Source: an uncultured bacterium (GTDB lineage: Bacteria > Bacillota > Limnochordia > DTU080 > JAAYLA01). Taken from it: 64,000 nucleotides of DNA. A program made the translations under genes and the position numbers. The notes beneath the pieces were generated by a model, which worked only from the letters and a program-made list of their open reading frames with translations, was not told where the DNA came from and ran no database searches. Within the stretch, counting starts at the first letter, position 1. Each line of letters begins with the position of its first letter. Below, piece by piece: positions 52,000 through 60,498 of this stretch. The stretch is from assembly GCA_937983075.1 (NCBI GenBank), contig CALKAQ010000031.1:1-64000 (forward strand), given 5' to 3'.

Positions 52000-52185
52000 G
52001 TAATCACATAGCAGTGACGGCCTCGTGCGCCCAGCTGGCAGGACGGTAGGATGGAAGTGGGCATTTCGATTCGGCGGCTGTCGAGTGCAGTACAGCTACG
52101 TGCACCCGCAGGATGCTGTTTTGTTTGAAACTTCCGGTTTCCCCATTTCACACCTATAACCGTACGTCATAGAACTCAGCGTGAT
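52000..52185 (+). promoter_or_regulatory. Structured leader upstream of the HutP-like gene
   Basis: This stretch contains no gene. A run of NAG triplets, CAG-N4-CAG-N5-TAG-N5-AAG, occupies 52032-52057; HutP of Bacillus recognises NAG triplets spaced by about four bases. A hairpin GTGCA/TGCAC (52085-52105) contains further CAG triplets. With the terminator that follows, this looks like a regulated antitermination leader. Confidence 0.5.
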
Positions 52186-52216
52186 GCGACAGGCCGGTAT
52201 GCCGAGTCGCTTTTTT
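52186..52216 (+). terminator. Intrinsic terminator in the leader of the aromatic operon
   Basis: GCGAC pairs with GTCGC and an inner GGC with GCC, followed by TTTTTTATTTTTAT from 52211. It lies after the promoter and about 27 bp before the first start codon, the position of an attenuator. Confidence 0.8.
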
Positions 52217-52242
52217 ATTTTTATAGGCTTGGGGGGATCACG

Positions 52243-52680
52243 TTGGAGCATAGTCTTAGCCGCATTACTGCCCGAGCCGCGCTTCGCTTGGCATTGACGA
52301 GCAGTCGTGAAGAAGAAAAAACTTTTCGGCAGGAGCTTGAAGCCGAAGGCATCAGGACGGCGGCGGCGGACTACGGCGGTGACTTTACGACCGCGGTCCG
52401 GAGCATTGTGGAGCGGGCCGTGGTGGCGGCCAAACGCGAGGGCGTTATTGAAGATACCCACCCCGACGAAGGGGCGGTTGCCGGGGCCGTTCACGAAGCT
52501 TTGGGACAAGTGCTGCCAAAAGCTTTCGGGTTGAACGTCGGCGGCAAAATCGGCATCGCACGCAAGGGAGAGCACATTGCGGTCGCCGTATACTTCGGAA
52601 TTGGACTATTGCACTTGGACGATGTGGCGGTAGGCCTTGCGCATCGAGCCGTACCCGATGTTATGGCTGCAAACGAGTAA
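52243..52680 (+). CDS. HutP-family RNA-binding antitermination protein
   Basis: This 145-residue protein resembles HutP, the L-histidine- and Mg-dependent antiterminator of the Bacillus hut operon (148 residues). The C-terminus GEHIAVAVYFGIGLLHLDDVAVGLAHR (split by a conserved Gly) parallels HutP's GDWIAVSLYGTIG and GVGINH ends. By eye the C-terminal His is kept, but the two His residues of the HutP HxxxH motif appear replaced by Gly, so the ligand may differ. The TTG start has GGGGGG upstream. It heads an aromatic, not histidine-utilisation, operon. Confidence 0.75.
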   Translation: MEHSLSRITARAALRLALTSSREEEKTFRQELEAEGIRTAAADYGGDFTTAVRSIVERAVVAAKREGVIEDTHPDEGAVAGAVHEALGQVLPKAFGLNVGGKIGIARKGEHIAVAVYFGIGLLHLDDVAVGLAHRAVPDVMAANE

Positions 52681-52764
52681 ATTCCGGCTTATGCCACTCA
52701 TCAAGGTGGTCATAGGCGACGTCGATCTTTCAGCGAAAGCGTGAACCGACAGGGGTGAAACAAT

Positions 52765-53142
52765 GTGGCGGACATGCTGGTTGTCCGGGGAATCCGCGGG
52801 GCGATAACAGTGGATGCTGACGAGCCGGATCAGATTATCGCCGCTGCGCGCGAACTCGTCGAAGAGATGATTAGGGTGAACGATGTCGATATCGAGATGA
52901 TCGCCAGCGTGGTGTTCTCGGCAACGCCAGACCTCAAATCGGCGTTTCCGGCTGTAGGCGGGCGCGAAGCGGGACTCACCAACGTGCCTTTGTTCTGCAC
53001 CACGGAAATCGACGTACCGGGCGCGCAGCCTCGCTGCTTGCGAGTGCTCATGCACGTCAACACGACTAAAAAGCAACATGAAATTCAGCATGTGTATTTG
53101 CGGGATGCAGTCAATCTCCGCCCTGACCTCGAGAGGAGATGA
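52765..53142 (+). CDS. aroH: Monofunctional chorismate mutase, AroH class
   Basis: AroH converts chorismate to prephenate, the branch to phenylalanine and tyrosine. The 125-residue trimer-type enzyme shows MLVVRGIRGAITVDADEPDQ, SVVFSATPDLKSAFPA and the C-terminal RVLMHVNTT with the catalytic Arg, followed by IQHVYLRDAVNLRPDL. GTG start with AGGGGTGA upstream. The stop overlaps the hisC start. Confidence 0.96.
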   Translation: MADMLVVRGIRGAITVDADEPDQIIAAARELVEEMIRVNDVDIEMIASVVFSATPDLKSAFPAVGGREAGLTNVPLFCTTEIDVPGAQPRCLRVLMHVNTTKKQHEIQHVYLRDAVNLRPDLERR

Positions 53143-54260
53143 TGAGGATGCTGCGCCACCGACCGACTATTGAGCGTCTGACACCGTATTCACCTGGAAA
53201 GTCCATTCAAGAAGTTCAAGAGGCTTTCGGTCTCGAGTCCGTGGTAAAGTTGGCGTCCAATGAAAATCCATTGGGGCCGTCTCAACGGGCGCAATCGGCC
53301 GCCGAGGCGGCTCTGCGGGACATTCATCGTTATCCTGACGGTGCTCACCGCCGGTTGATTCGGCGCTTGGCATCGCATCTCGATGTACCCGAAGATTTCC
53401 TTGTCGTCGGCAATGGTTCCGATGAAGTTTTGAAACTCATCGGTGAAGCGTACCTGGATCCTGGCGACGAGGTTGTCTACGCGGATCCCACTTTTTCTGA
53501 GTACGCTTATGTGGCACGTCTCTGTGGTGCCACGGAACGTGTGGTACCGCTTACATCCGACGAGCGCCACGATCTTCAGGCCATGGCTGAAGCCGTCAAT
53601 CCTCGTACCAAGATCGTTTTCGTCTGCAACCCGAACAACCCGACGGGTACGATTGTTCACCACGACGAGCTTCAGTCGTTCTTAGACAAGTTGCCCGAAA
53701 GCATTCTGGTCGTCATCGATGAAGCCTATTTTGAGTACGTCACCGACCCGCGTTATGCGGATACGGTAAGCTGGATTCGTGAAGGGCGCAACATCATTGT
53801 TTTGCGCACGTTTTCTAAAGTTTATGGGCTTGCCGGTTTGCGTGTCGGCTACGGAATTGGTTTGCCTGAAACGATCGCCATGGTGCGCCGTGTCAAAGAA
53901 CCGTTTAATGTCAACAGCATTGCGCAGGCCGCTGCTGAAGCCGCTCTTGACGATGCCGACCACTTGCAGGCGAGCCTTCGTTTGAACAGCGAAGAACGCG
54001 AGCGCGTCTCAAGCCGCTTGCGGGAGCTCGGATTGCGTGTGACCCCGAGTCAAGCCAATTTCATTTGGGTTGAACTTGACGGCCCTGCCGATCCGGTTTA
54101 TCGAGGACTGCTCCGGAGAGGCGTGATCGTGCGGTCCGGTGAAGCTTTCGGTCGGCCGAGGCACTTGCGCATCACCATTGGAACACCTCAGGAAAACGAC
54201 TTGTTTTTGGACCTTTTGCCACAAGTGTTGTCGACGTTGGAAAGGAGTGCAACTTCATGA
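53139..54260 (+). CDS. hisC: Histidinol-phosphate / aromatic aminotransferase (HisC type)
   Basis: This PLP-dependent aminotransferase transfers the amino group in histidine synthesis and, in this operon, most likely also to phenylpyruvate and 4-hydroxyphenylpyruvate. The 373-residue protein has LASNENPLGPS, FVCNPNNPTGTIV, VIDEAYFEYV and the PLP lysine in LRTFSKVYGLAGLRVGYG. GAGAGGAG lies at the start, where ATG codons at 53139, 53142 and 53148 are all possible. In Bacillus hisC also sits between aromatic genes and tyrA. Confidence 0.94.
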   Translation: MMRMLRHRPTIERLTPYSPGKSIQEVQEAFGLESVVKLASNENPLGPSQRAQSAAEAALRDIHRYPDGAHRRLIRRLASHLDVPEDFLVVGNGSDEVLKLIGEAYLDPGDEVVYADPTFSEYAYVARLCGATERVVPLTSDERHDLQAMAEAVNPRTKIVFVCNPNNPTGTIVHHDELQSFLDKLPESILVVIDEAYFEYVTDPRYADTVSWIREGRNIIVLRTFSKVYGLAGLRVGYGIGLPETIAMVRRVKEPFNVNSIAQAAAEAALDDADHLQASLRLNSEERERVSSRLRELGLRVTPSQANFIWVELDGPADPVYRGLLRRGVIVRSGEAFGRPRHLRITIGTPQENDLFLDLLPQVLSTLERSATS

Positions 54261-55270
54261 TCGTTGTTATGGAACCCGGAGCCTCACCCGAGAAGATAGA
54301 ACGAGTGGTCCAGCGCTTAAAGGAGCTCGGCTTCGATACGCACCTTTCAGAAGGAGTTGAGCGCACCATCATCGGCGCCATCGGTCAGCGAACCGAAGAG
54401 AAAGTGTATCAAATCGAATCCATCGAAGGAGTCGAACGGACACTGCCGATTACTCAGCCATTTAAGCTTTCGGGCAAGGAATTCAAGGCGGAGCGGACTC
54501 AGGTGCGGGTCGGCGACGTCGTCTTCGGTGGCGAGTTGGTGCCGGTCATCGCCGGTCCGTGTGCCGTGGAAAGCGAGGAGCAGATCATCGAAACCGCCCG
54601 GGCCGTGAAGGAGCACGGTGCTCATTTGCTGCGCGGCGGTGCGTACAAGCCTCGCACGTCGCCGTACTCTTTTCAGGGATTGGAAGAGGACGGCCTCAAA
54701 ATGCTGGCCGCCGCCCGTGCAGAAACGGGCTTGCCCGTTGTGACCGAAGTCGTCGATCCGAGAGACGTAGAGCTCGTTTGCGAATACGCTGACCTGCTGC
54801 AAGTAGGCGCCCGGAACATGCAGAACTTCGCCCTCTTGAAAGAGTTGGGGCAGTGCAGGCATCCAGTGATGTTGAAGCGTGGTTTGGCGGCGACCATTTC
54901 GGAATGGCTCCAAGCGGCGGACTACATTATTTCGGGCGGCAACCGCAACGTGATCTTGTGTGAACGCGGGATTCGCACGTATGAAACCGAAACGCGCAAC
55001 ACGCTCGATCTCTCGGCCGTTCCGGCGGTACGCGAGCTTTCGCACTTGCCCATTGTGGTCGATCCGAGCCACGGAACCGGTAAATGGCGCTATGTAACGG
55101 CCATGGCGCGGGCCGGTGTAGCGGCCGGCGCGGACGGCATTATCGTTGAAGTGCATCCACGGCCGGAAGAGGCGGTTTCCGATGGTCCGCAGTCACTTCG
55201 CCCGGAGATCTTCGGTGAAATGATGCGTGAATTGCGAGCGGTAGCCTCAGCGGTCGGTCGACGGATATGA
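54257..55270 (+). CDS. aroF: 3-deoxy-7-phosphoheptulonate (DAHP) synthase, type I-beta
   Basis: This enzyme condenses phosphoenolpyruvate and erythrose 4-phosphate, the first shikimate-pathway step. The 337-residue protein has an N-terminal ferredoxin-like regulatory domain (about residues 1-70, MIVVMEPGASPEKIERVV), found in feedback-controlled forms, then the barrel motifs VIAGPCAVES, KPRTSPYSFQGL, LLQVGARNMQNF, MLKRGLAATISEWL and VVDPSHGTGKW. The ATG overlaps the hisC stop. Feedback by aromatic end products is likely from the regulatory domain. Confidence 0.95.
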   Translation: MIVVMEPGASPEKIERVVQRLKELGFDTHLSEGVERTIIGAIGQRTEEKVYQIESIEGVERTLPITQPFKLSGKEFKAERTQVRVGDVVFGGELVPVIAGPCAVESEEQIIETARAVKEHGAHLLRGGAYKPRTSPYSFQGLEEDGLKMLAAARAETGLPVVTEVVDPRDVELVCEYADLLQVGARNMQNFALLKELGQCRHPVMLKRGLAATISEWLQAADYIISGGNRNVILCERGIRTYETETRNTLDLSAVPAVRELSHLPIVVDPSHGTGKWRYVTAMARAGVAAGADGIIVEVHPRPEEAVSDGPQSLRPEIFGEMMRELRAVASAVGRRI

Positions 55271-55305
55271 CGGAGATGTCGAACGGAGAGGAAGGGAGTC
55301 CGGAT

Positions 55306-56454
55306 ATGTCCACGTATGATGCCGAGGAACCTAACTTCCAACACCACGTTGACTCGGGTTGGACGGTGGCGATCATAGGACTCGGATTAATTGGCGGCTC
55401 GCTGGGCATGGCTTGGCGAACCGCTCCTTCCGTTCGGCGAGTCATCGGTGTGGTCCGGCGTCCTGAAGCAGTCGATGAAGCGGTTGCTCTCGGTGCTTGT
55501 GACGAGGCGACGCTGGATGCGCGGGCGGCGGCAGCACAAGCGGACATTGTCGTCGTCTGCACACCGATATCCTCTATTATATCGACGGTCAAGGACATTT
55601 TGCCGGCCGTCAGGCCGGGAACCATTATCACAGACGCCGGCAGCACGAAAGCAGCCGTGTGCAACGCTTTGTGGAGTGTATGTCCTTCTGGCGTTTACTT
55701 TATAGGCGGCCATCCGATGGCCGGTTCGGAAAAAGACGGCATTCGTGCGGCCGACCCTTATTTATTTGAAAACGCGGTCTATGTATTGACACCGCATGCG
55801 GAACAGATCGGGTCAGAAGCCGTGGCGCGATTGACTCAGCTCGTCCGAGAGCTCGGAGCGCTGCCGATGTTGATGGATCCCGAACGGCACGACACCATTG
55901 TAGCTGCGGTGAGTCATGTGCCTCACTTGGCGGCGGCCGCGCTTGTTCATGCTGTCGACCAGGTCAACCGTGAGGTGCCGGATACATTGACGCTGGCTGC
56001 TGGAGGGTTTCGCGACACCACGCGCATTGCCTCGGGACTGCCTTCGCTTTGGCGAGAAATTTGTTTGAGCAACCGCGAATCCATTAAGCAAGTGCTCCAG
56101 CGTTACATCCAGGTGCTGGAAGAAATGATGCGGAGCATCGATCAAGCAGACGGCGGTGCGCTGGAAGCGTTGTTGAAGCACGCCAGGGATGTCCGGCAGA
56201 AGGTCCCCAACCGCTCGAAGGGAATCATCGCTTCCTTATTCGAACTTGTAGTTGAGATGGTCGACAGGCCAGGAGAAATTGCCGCGGTGACAACGCTTCT
56301 CGCCAAGGAGCATGTCAACCTGATCGACATTGAAATTTTGCGTGTGCGCGAGGGCGAAGGGGGAACCGTTCGCCTTGGTTTTGAATCCGACACGGAGCGT
56401 GATCAGGCGATGAGGATTCTGCGCGCTAACGGCTACCGTGCTCGAGCGAGATAA
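55306..56454 (+). CDS. tyrA: Prephenate dehydrogenase with C-terminal ACT domain
   Basis: TyrA oxidises prephenate to 4-hydroxyphenylpyruvate for tyrosine. The NAD-binding motif IIGLGLIGGSLGMAW lies near residue 26, followed by GGHPMAGSEKDGI and VSHVPHLAAAAL of the catalytic helical domain. The C-terminal 75 residues form an ACT domain (VEMVDRPGEIAAVTTLLAKE), suggesting tyrosine feedback. The ATG at 55306 has GGAGAGGAAGGGAG upstream (382 residues); an ATG at 55267 overlaps the aroF stop but lacks an SD. Confidence 0.95.
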   Translation: MSTYDAEEPNFQHHVDSGWTVAIIGLGLIGGSLGMAWRTAPSVRRVIGVVRRPEAVDEAVALGACDEATLDARAAAAQADIVVVCTPISSIISTVKDILPAVRPGTIITDAGSTKAAVCNALWSVCPSGVYFIGGHPMAGSEKDGIRAADPYLFENAVYVLTPHAEQIGSEAVARLTQLVRELGALPMLMDPERHDTIVAAVSHVPHLAAAALVHAVDQVNREVPDTLTLAAGGFRDTTRIASGLPSLWREICLSNRESIKQVLQRYIQVLEEMMRSIDQADGGALEALLKHARDVRQKVPNRSKGIIASLFELVVEMVDRPGEIAAVTTLLAKEHVNLIDIEILRVREGEGGTVRLGFESDTERDQAMRILRANGYRARAR

Positions 56455-56550
56455 GAAGGACTATCCCCGGACGGGGAGAATTTAGTGGCGGATTTTCGAG
56501 GGCCGAATAGGATCACGATGAGGTATGCAGCAATGAAGGAGGTCACACGA

Positions 56551-57261
56551 TTGCCCGCGGAAGCAAAGGCGCTGGTTATCGCAGTCGACGGGCCAGCCGG
56601 GGCCGGCAAAAGCACGGTGGCCCAAGCGGTTGCCAAGCGTCTCGGCTACGTATATATCGATACCGGGGCAATGTACCGTGCGCTGACTTTGCAGGCGGCA
56701 CGATGCGGGGTTTCACCTGAAGACGGCCAAGGGTTGGTTCGTCTTTTGCAAAACACGGATATTCGCCTTGTGAACCATCCGGATGACAAAGGAAAAAACC
56801 GCGTGTTGTTAAACGGAGAAGACGTCACTGAGGCCATTCGCTCGCCCGATGTGTCGCAAGCCGTATCAAAAGTTGCTTCCCATCCGGAAGTTCGCAAGCA
56901 TATGGTAAGAATGCAGCAAGCGCTGGCGGCCGAGGGCGGTGTGGTGATGGACGGTCGAGACATCGGAACCACCGTGCTTCCCAACGCCGAGTTGAAGGTG
57001 TACTTAACTGCAGACGCAAGTGCGCGGGCTGAGCGTCGCTGGCGCGAACTCCGTGCGGCAGGACACGATGCCGATCTCGAAGACGTTTACAAGTCCATTC
57101 TCGAACGGGACCGGCAAGACAAGGAGCGAGCCGAATCGCCGCTGCGTGCGGCGGACGACGCCGTAGTCATCGATTCGACCAACTGCCCGATCGACGAAGT
57201 GGTCAATAAAGTGTTGGAACTCGTAGCGGAACGAACGAGCCAACATGCTTCAGGGAGGTGA
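56551..57261 (+). CDS. cmk: Cytidylate kinase
   Basis: Cmk phosphorylates CMP and dCMP. The P-loop is VDGPAGAGKSTVAQAVAKRL near the N-terminus, followed by YIDTGAMYRALTL, SQAVSKVASHPEVR and VVMDGRDIGTTVLPNAELKV. The TTG at 56551 with AAGGAGG eight bases upstream gives 236 residues; a GTG at 56485 is in frame but has no comparable SD. It continues the tyrA transcript and is coupled to plsC. Confidence 0.95.
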   Translation: MPAEAKALVIAVDGPAGAGKSTVAQAVAKRLGYVYIDTGAMYRALTLQAARCGVSPEDGQGLVRLLQNTDIRLVNHPDDKGKNRVLLNGEDVTEAIRSPDVSQAVSKVASHPEVRKHMVRMQQALAAEGGVVMDGRDIGTTVLPNAELKVYLTADASARAERRWRELRAAGHDADLEDVYKSILERDRQDKERAESPLRAADDAVVIDSTNCPIDEVVNKVLELVAERTSQHASGR

Positions 57262-57266
57262 GAGGG

Positions 57267-57929
57267 ATGTTGCTGTACCGTTTCGCGCGTGCGTTTTGTC
57301 GAGCCTATTTTGCTCTGAGATACGGCTGCCGCATTGAAGGGCTCGAAAACATCCCGTCGGAAGGCCCCGTCATTCTCGTAGCTAATCATATCAGCTATCT
57401 CGATCCGCCGCTTATGGGGGCTGCCGTGGAGCGCCCGGTTTATTTCATGGCGAAAGCCGAACTGTTTCGCAACCGTTTGATCGCCAAGATTTTGCACCGG
57501 TTCAACGCTTTCCCGGTTGAAAGGGGCGCGGCGGACCGCAAGGCCATTCGCCGTTCGCTCGAAGTTTTATCGGAAGGAAATGTTTTGGTGATGTTTCCGG
57601 AAGGAACTCGGAGCCGCACGGGCGAACTCCTGCCAGGACAAAGCGGCGTGGCCATGCTCGCTTTAAGGAGTCGGGCCACCGTCATTCCGGCCGGTATTTC
57701 CGGAACGTCGAAAGAGGACAGAAAATTGCATCCTCCAACCGGTCGGCCCATCATTGCTCTTCATTTCGGACCTCCGGTTCCTCTCGACGACTTATACGAG
57801 GCAGAAGATCGGCGTGGTGCCATGCGCGAAGCGGTCGACAGGGTAATGAAAGCCATTCGAAATCAGGTGAAAATTTCCCAACAAGGCAGGATTCCTGTTG
57901 CAAACGTCGAACGAGAACAGCGTGTATGA
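57267..57929 (+). CDS. plsC: 1-acyl-sn-glycerol-3-phosphate acyltransferase
   Basis: PlsC acylates lysophosphatidic acid at the membrane to give phosphatidic acid. The protein has about 220 residues and the HX4D motif in VANHISYLDPPLMG, the substrate motif VMFPEGTRSRTG and PAGISGTSK. GGGAGGTGAG precedes the ATG at 57267, which lies five bases after the cmk stop. The cmk-plsC-rpsA order is common in Bacillota. Confidence 0.93.
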   Translation: MLLYRFARAFCRAYFALRYGCRIEGLENIPSEGPVILVANHISYLDPPLMGAAVERPVYFMAKAELFRNRLIAKILHRFNAFPVERGAADRKAIRRSLEVLSEGNVLVMFPEGTRSRTGELLPGQSGVAMLALRSRATVIPAGISGTSKEDRKLHPPTGRPIIALHFGPPVPLDDLYEAEDRRGAMREAVDRVMKAIRNQVKISQQGRIPVANVEREQRV

Positions 57930-58200
57930 TATTGGCAGGCATAGCCCCGCTCATGGGCAGCGCCTTGCCGTTGCATACTACAATGGATCGAAAGACCGAA
58001 TTGTCACGGCAGACACCAGCAATTTGCACCCATTGATTCGAAACCGTCAGCCAAGGATCTTCCGATCCAAAGGGATTACGGCACATCGGTTTCAATGAGC
58101 AGCTGCCATGGGATTGCATGCACCCATGGAAAGCTTTTATTCTTTTCGCAGTACTTGTGCATGCGAGTTTGTGTTCGATGTTAGGAGGTACATTTGAACT
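57930..58200. other. Intergenic region upstream of rpsA with a 24-bp near-perfect palindrome
   Basis: No gene is seen in this 271-bp stretch. CCATGGG (58106-58112) and CCCATGG (58123-58129) flank AT plus the palindrome TGCATGCA, followed by AAAGCTTTTATTCTTTT. It may be a terminator for the aromatic operon or a control site of rpsA. No clear ispH-type or other gene is present. Confidence 0.55.
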
Positions 58201-59631
58201 ATGACGGAAAACCACGAGGAGCGCGCGCGTCAATCCCAGGTGGCGGCTGCCAAAGAAACTGAGGAAGCGCTTCAGGCGGTTGCGTCTGAAGACAATCCGA
58301 TCGAAGAGGCTGACGTGACGCCGCAGGGCGAGGCCCAATCCGAGGAAGCCCCTGCCGGGGATAACGATGCCTCGTTGACGGATGCGCCCCATGTCGCGGA
58401 CACGGGTGCATCAACTGATGAGGGAGAAGTTTCCCCTTCTATCGACCAAAGCCAACAAATGCAAGAGTACGACCAAACGTTCATCGAGCTCGAGCCTGGC
58501 ACGATTATCCGGGGCAAGGTCGTACAAATCAGCAACGACGAAGTCATGGTCGATGTCGGCTACAAATCAGAGGGACGCATTCCTCTCCATGAATTGGGTC
58601 TCAGGCCGGGTGAGACGCCTGACAGCGTTCTCTCCGTGGGTGACGAAATCGACGTCTACATTCTCAAGGTAGAAGACGCTGAGGGCAACGTCCTTCTCTC
58701 GAAGAGACGTGCGGACGCACGCGCGGCTTGGGAAAAGTTGACCGCTCTCAAGGAAAGCGGCGGAGTCATTGAAGCCGTGGTAACGGAACGTGTAAAGGGC
58801 GGTCTTCTCGTCGACGTTGGCGTCCGTGGATTTGTACCCGCCTCCCACGTCGATCGCAACTATGTTGAGGATCTTGAAAGCTATGTCGGCCAGACAATTC
58901 GCATGAAAGTGATCGAGCTCGACCGACAGCGCAACAATGTCGTCCTCTCGAGAAAAGAAGTTATCGAAGAAGAGTATGAGCGGGCCAAGGAGGAAGCCTT
59001 CAGCACGCTGCGTGAAGGCGATATCGTTAAAGGCGTCGTCCGCCGCCTTACGGATTTCGGTGCGTTCGTCGATATTGGCGGTGGCGTCGAAGGTTTGCTG
59101 CACGTATCCGAAATGGGATGGAGCCGTGTCGAGCATCCGCGTGACGTCCTGTCCGAAGGCGACGAAATCAATGTCATGGTGCTCGCTGTTGACAAAGAAA
59201 AGGAACGCATCTCCTTGAGCCTGAAAGAAACGCTCCCCGATCCGTGGGACACGGTCGACGAGCGATTCCATGTCGGCGACATCGTCGAGGCTACCGTTAC
59301 ACGGGTTGTTGACTTCGGTGCATTCGTCAAGCTCGAAGACGGTGTCGAAGGTTTGGTTCACATTTCCCAACTGGCCAATCGGCACGTGAACACACCGTCG
59401 GAAGTCGTTCAACCCGGTGATGAAGTCAAAGTCAAGATCGTCAGCCTTGACAAAGCGGCCCGGCGAATCGGCTTGAGCATCAAAGACGCGCAGCCGAAGC
59501 CGCAGCGCCAAGAAAAGGCGCCTCGTGAACAAACGTTCAGCGATCCGAATCGCGATGATTCGATTACTCTGGGCGACGTTTTCGAAGACTTGCAAAGCTA
59601 TTTCCGCACCGTTGACAGTGACGACAATTAA
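58201..59631 (+). CDS. rpsA: Ribosomal protein S1 homologue (four S1 domains)
   Basis: This is an RNA-binding protein of the Bacillus YpfD type. It has 476 residues: an acidic, low-complexity N-terminus (about 1-95), four S1 domains beginning near residues 98, 185, 270 and 355 (for example GTIIRGKVVQISNDEVMVDV, VDVGVRGFVPASHV, LTDFGAFVDIGGGVEGLLHV, VVDFGAFVKLEDGVEGLVHI), and a C-terminal basic/acidic tail. The long acidic leader is unusual for the family. TAGGAGG precedes the ATG. It follows cmk-plsC as in Bacillus. Confidence 0.93.
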   Translation: MTENHEERARQSQVAAAKETEEALQAVASEDNPIEEADVTPQGEAQSEEAPAGDNDASLTDAPHVADTGASTDEGEVSPSIDQSQQMQEYDQTFIELEPGTIIRGKVVQISNDEVMVDVGYKSEGRIPLHELGLRPGETPDSVLSVGDEIDVYILKVEDAEGNVLLSKRRADARAAWEKLTALKESGGVIEAVVTERVKGGLLVDVGVRGFVPASHVDRNYVEDLESYVGQTIRMKVIELDRQRNNVVLSRKEVIEEEYERAKEEAFSTLREGDIVKGVVRRLTDFGAFVDIGGGVEGLLHVSEMGWSRVEHPRDVLSEGDEINVMVLAVDKEKERISLSLKETLPDPWDTVDERFHVGDIVEATVTRVVDFGAFVKLEDGVEGLVHISQLANRHVNTPSEVVQPGDEVKVKIVSLDKAARRIGLSIKDAQPKPQRQEKAPREQTFSDPNRDDSITLGDVFEDLQSYFRTVDSDDN

Positions 59632-59679
59632 GCACTTGAACGATACGACAACCGTCTAGAGAACCATCTTAAGGCGTAC

Positions 59680-59720
59680 AAGGCCGGAAACCCCATATTC
59701 GGGTGGGGTTCCGGCCTTTT
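59680..59720 (+). terminator. Intrinsic terminator after rpsA
   Basis: AAGGCCGGAAACCCCA pairs with TGGGGTTCCGGCCTT (one mismatch or bulge), closing an eight-base loop, followed by TTCG. This is a large, very stable stem. Confidence 0.9.
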
Positions 59721-59787
59721 CGCGCGCATAGCGCGAGTGGAGTGGTGACAGGATAAGAGCGGTTCTAATGGGAGAAGAGGTGTTCAC

Positions 59788-60498
59788 ATGCCTTGGGGAC
59801 TGCTCTTACTGTTTGCGTTGGCCGCAATCATCTTTTTCGGACTCGCAGAGCGAGTCTTGGATCGCATGCGGTTGACGGACATCCAAGCTTTGGTGTTCAT
59901 CGGTTTGATGATCGCAGGAAGTTATATCGAGATTCCCTTTTTCCGGGGATCCAGCCTCAACGTCGGTGGTGCTCTCGTACCACTTGGACTGGTGATTTAT
60001 TTATTGTCTCGCGCGGGAACACCCCGTGAACGCTGGCGAGCCGTCATCGCCGCCGTCATCACCGGCATCGCCGTCCTCGCCGTTGGCATGCTCATGCCGA
60101 ATGCGCCTCATACCGGTTCCATGATGTTGATCGATCCGGTCTGGCTCTTCGGTATTACCGCCGGGATAGTCGGCTACTTGTCCGGTCGATCGAGGCGATC
60201 GGCTTTCATTGCCGGTGTGGGTGGCATTTTATTGGCCGATTTGTTCGACGTATTGGTGCGCGGCGCTGCCACGGAGATCGGCGGTGCCGGCATGTTCGAT
60301 CAAATCGTATTGGCGGGGATCATCGCGGTCGGTCTCGCTGAGCTGATCGGTGAATCGCGTGAGCGGTTGCAAGGGGGACCGGAACAAGAAACGGAGCGTC
60401 CGCTAGCATTGCGGCAAGAAGATAAGGTGGAGGCGAACGTTGTTACGGATGGCCATGTCGGGGAGAGTGGTGCGGATGACGATGACAAGCCGAATTAA
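59788..60498 (+). CDS. DUF1614-type membrane protein
   Basis: This 236-residue protein has about six to seven membrane helices between residues 3 and 185 and a hydrophilic acidic tail. Segments such as LVFIGLMIAGSYIEIPFF, VGGALVPLGLVIYLL and DPVWLFGITAGIVGYLSGRS, then AGVGGILLADL, fit the DUF1614 family, whose function is unknown. The ATG follows GGAGAAGAGG. Its end overlaps the spoIIP start by 23 bp; pairing with spoIIP suggests a sporulation role, but this is only inference. Confidence 0.78.
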   Translation: MPWGLLLLFALAAIIFFGLAERVLDRMRLTDIQALVFIGLMIAGSYIEIPFFRGSSLNVGGALVPLGLVIYLLSRAGTPRERWRAVIAAVITGIAVLAVGMLMPNAPHTGSMMLIDPVWLFGITAGIVGYLSGRSRRSAFIAGVGGILLADLFDVLVRGAATEIGGAGMFDQIVLAGIIAVGLAELIGESRERLQGGPEQETERPLALRQEDKVEANVVTDGHVGESGADDDDKPN

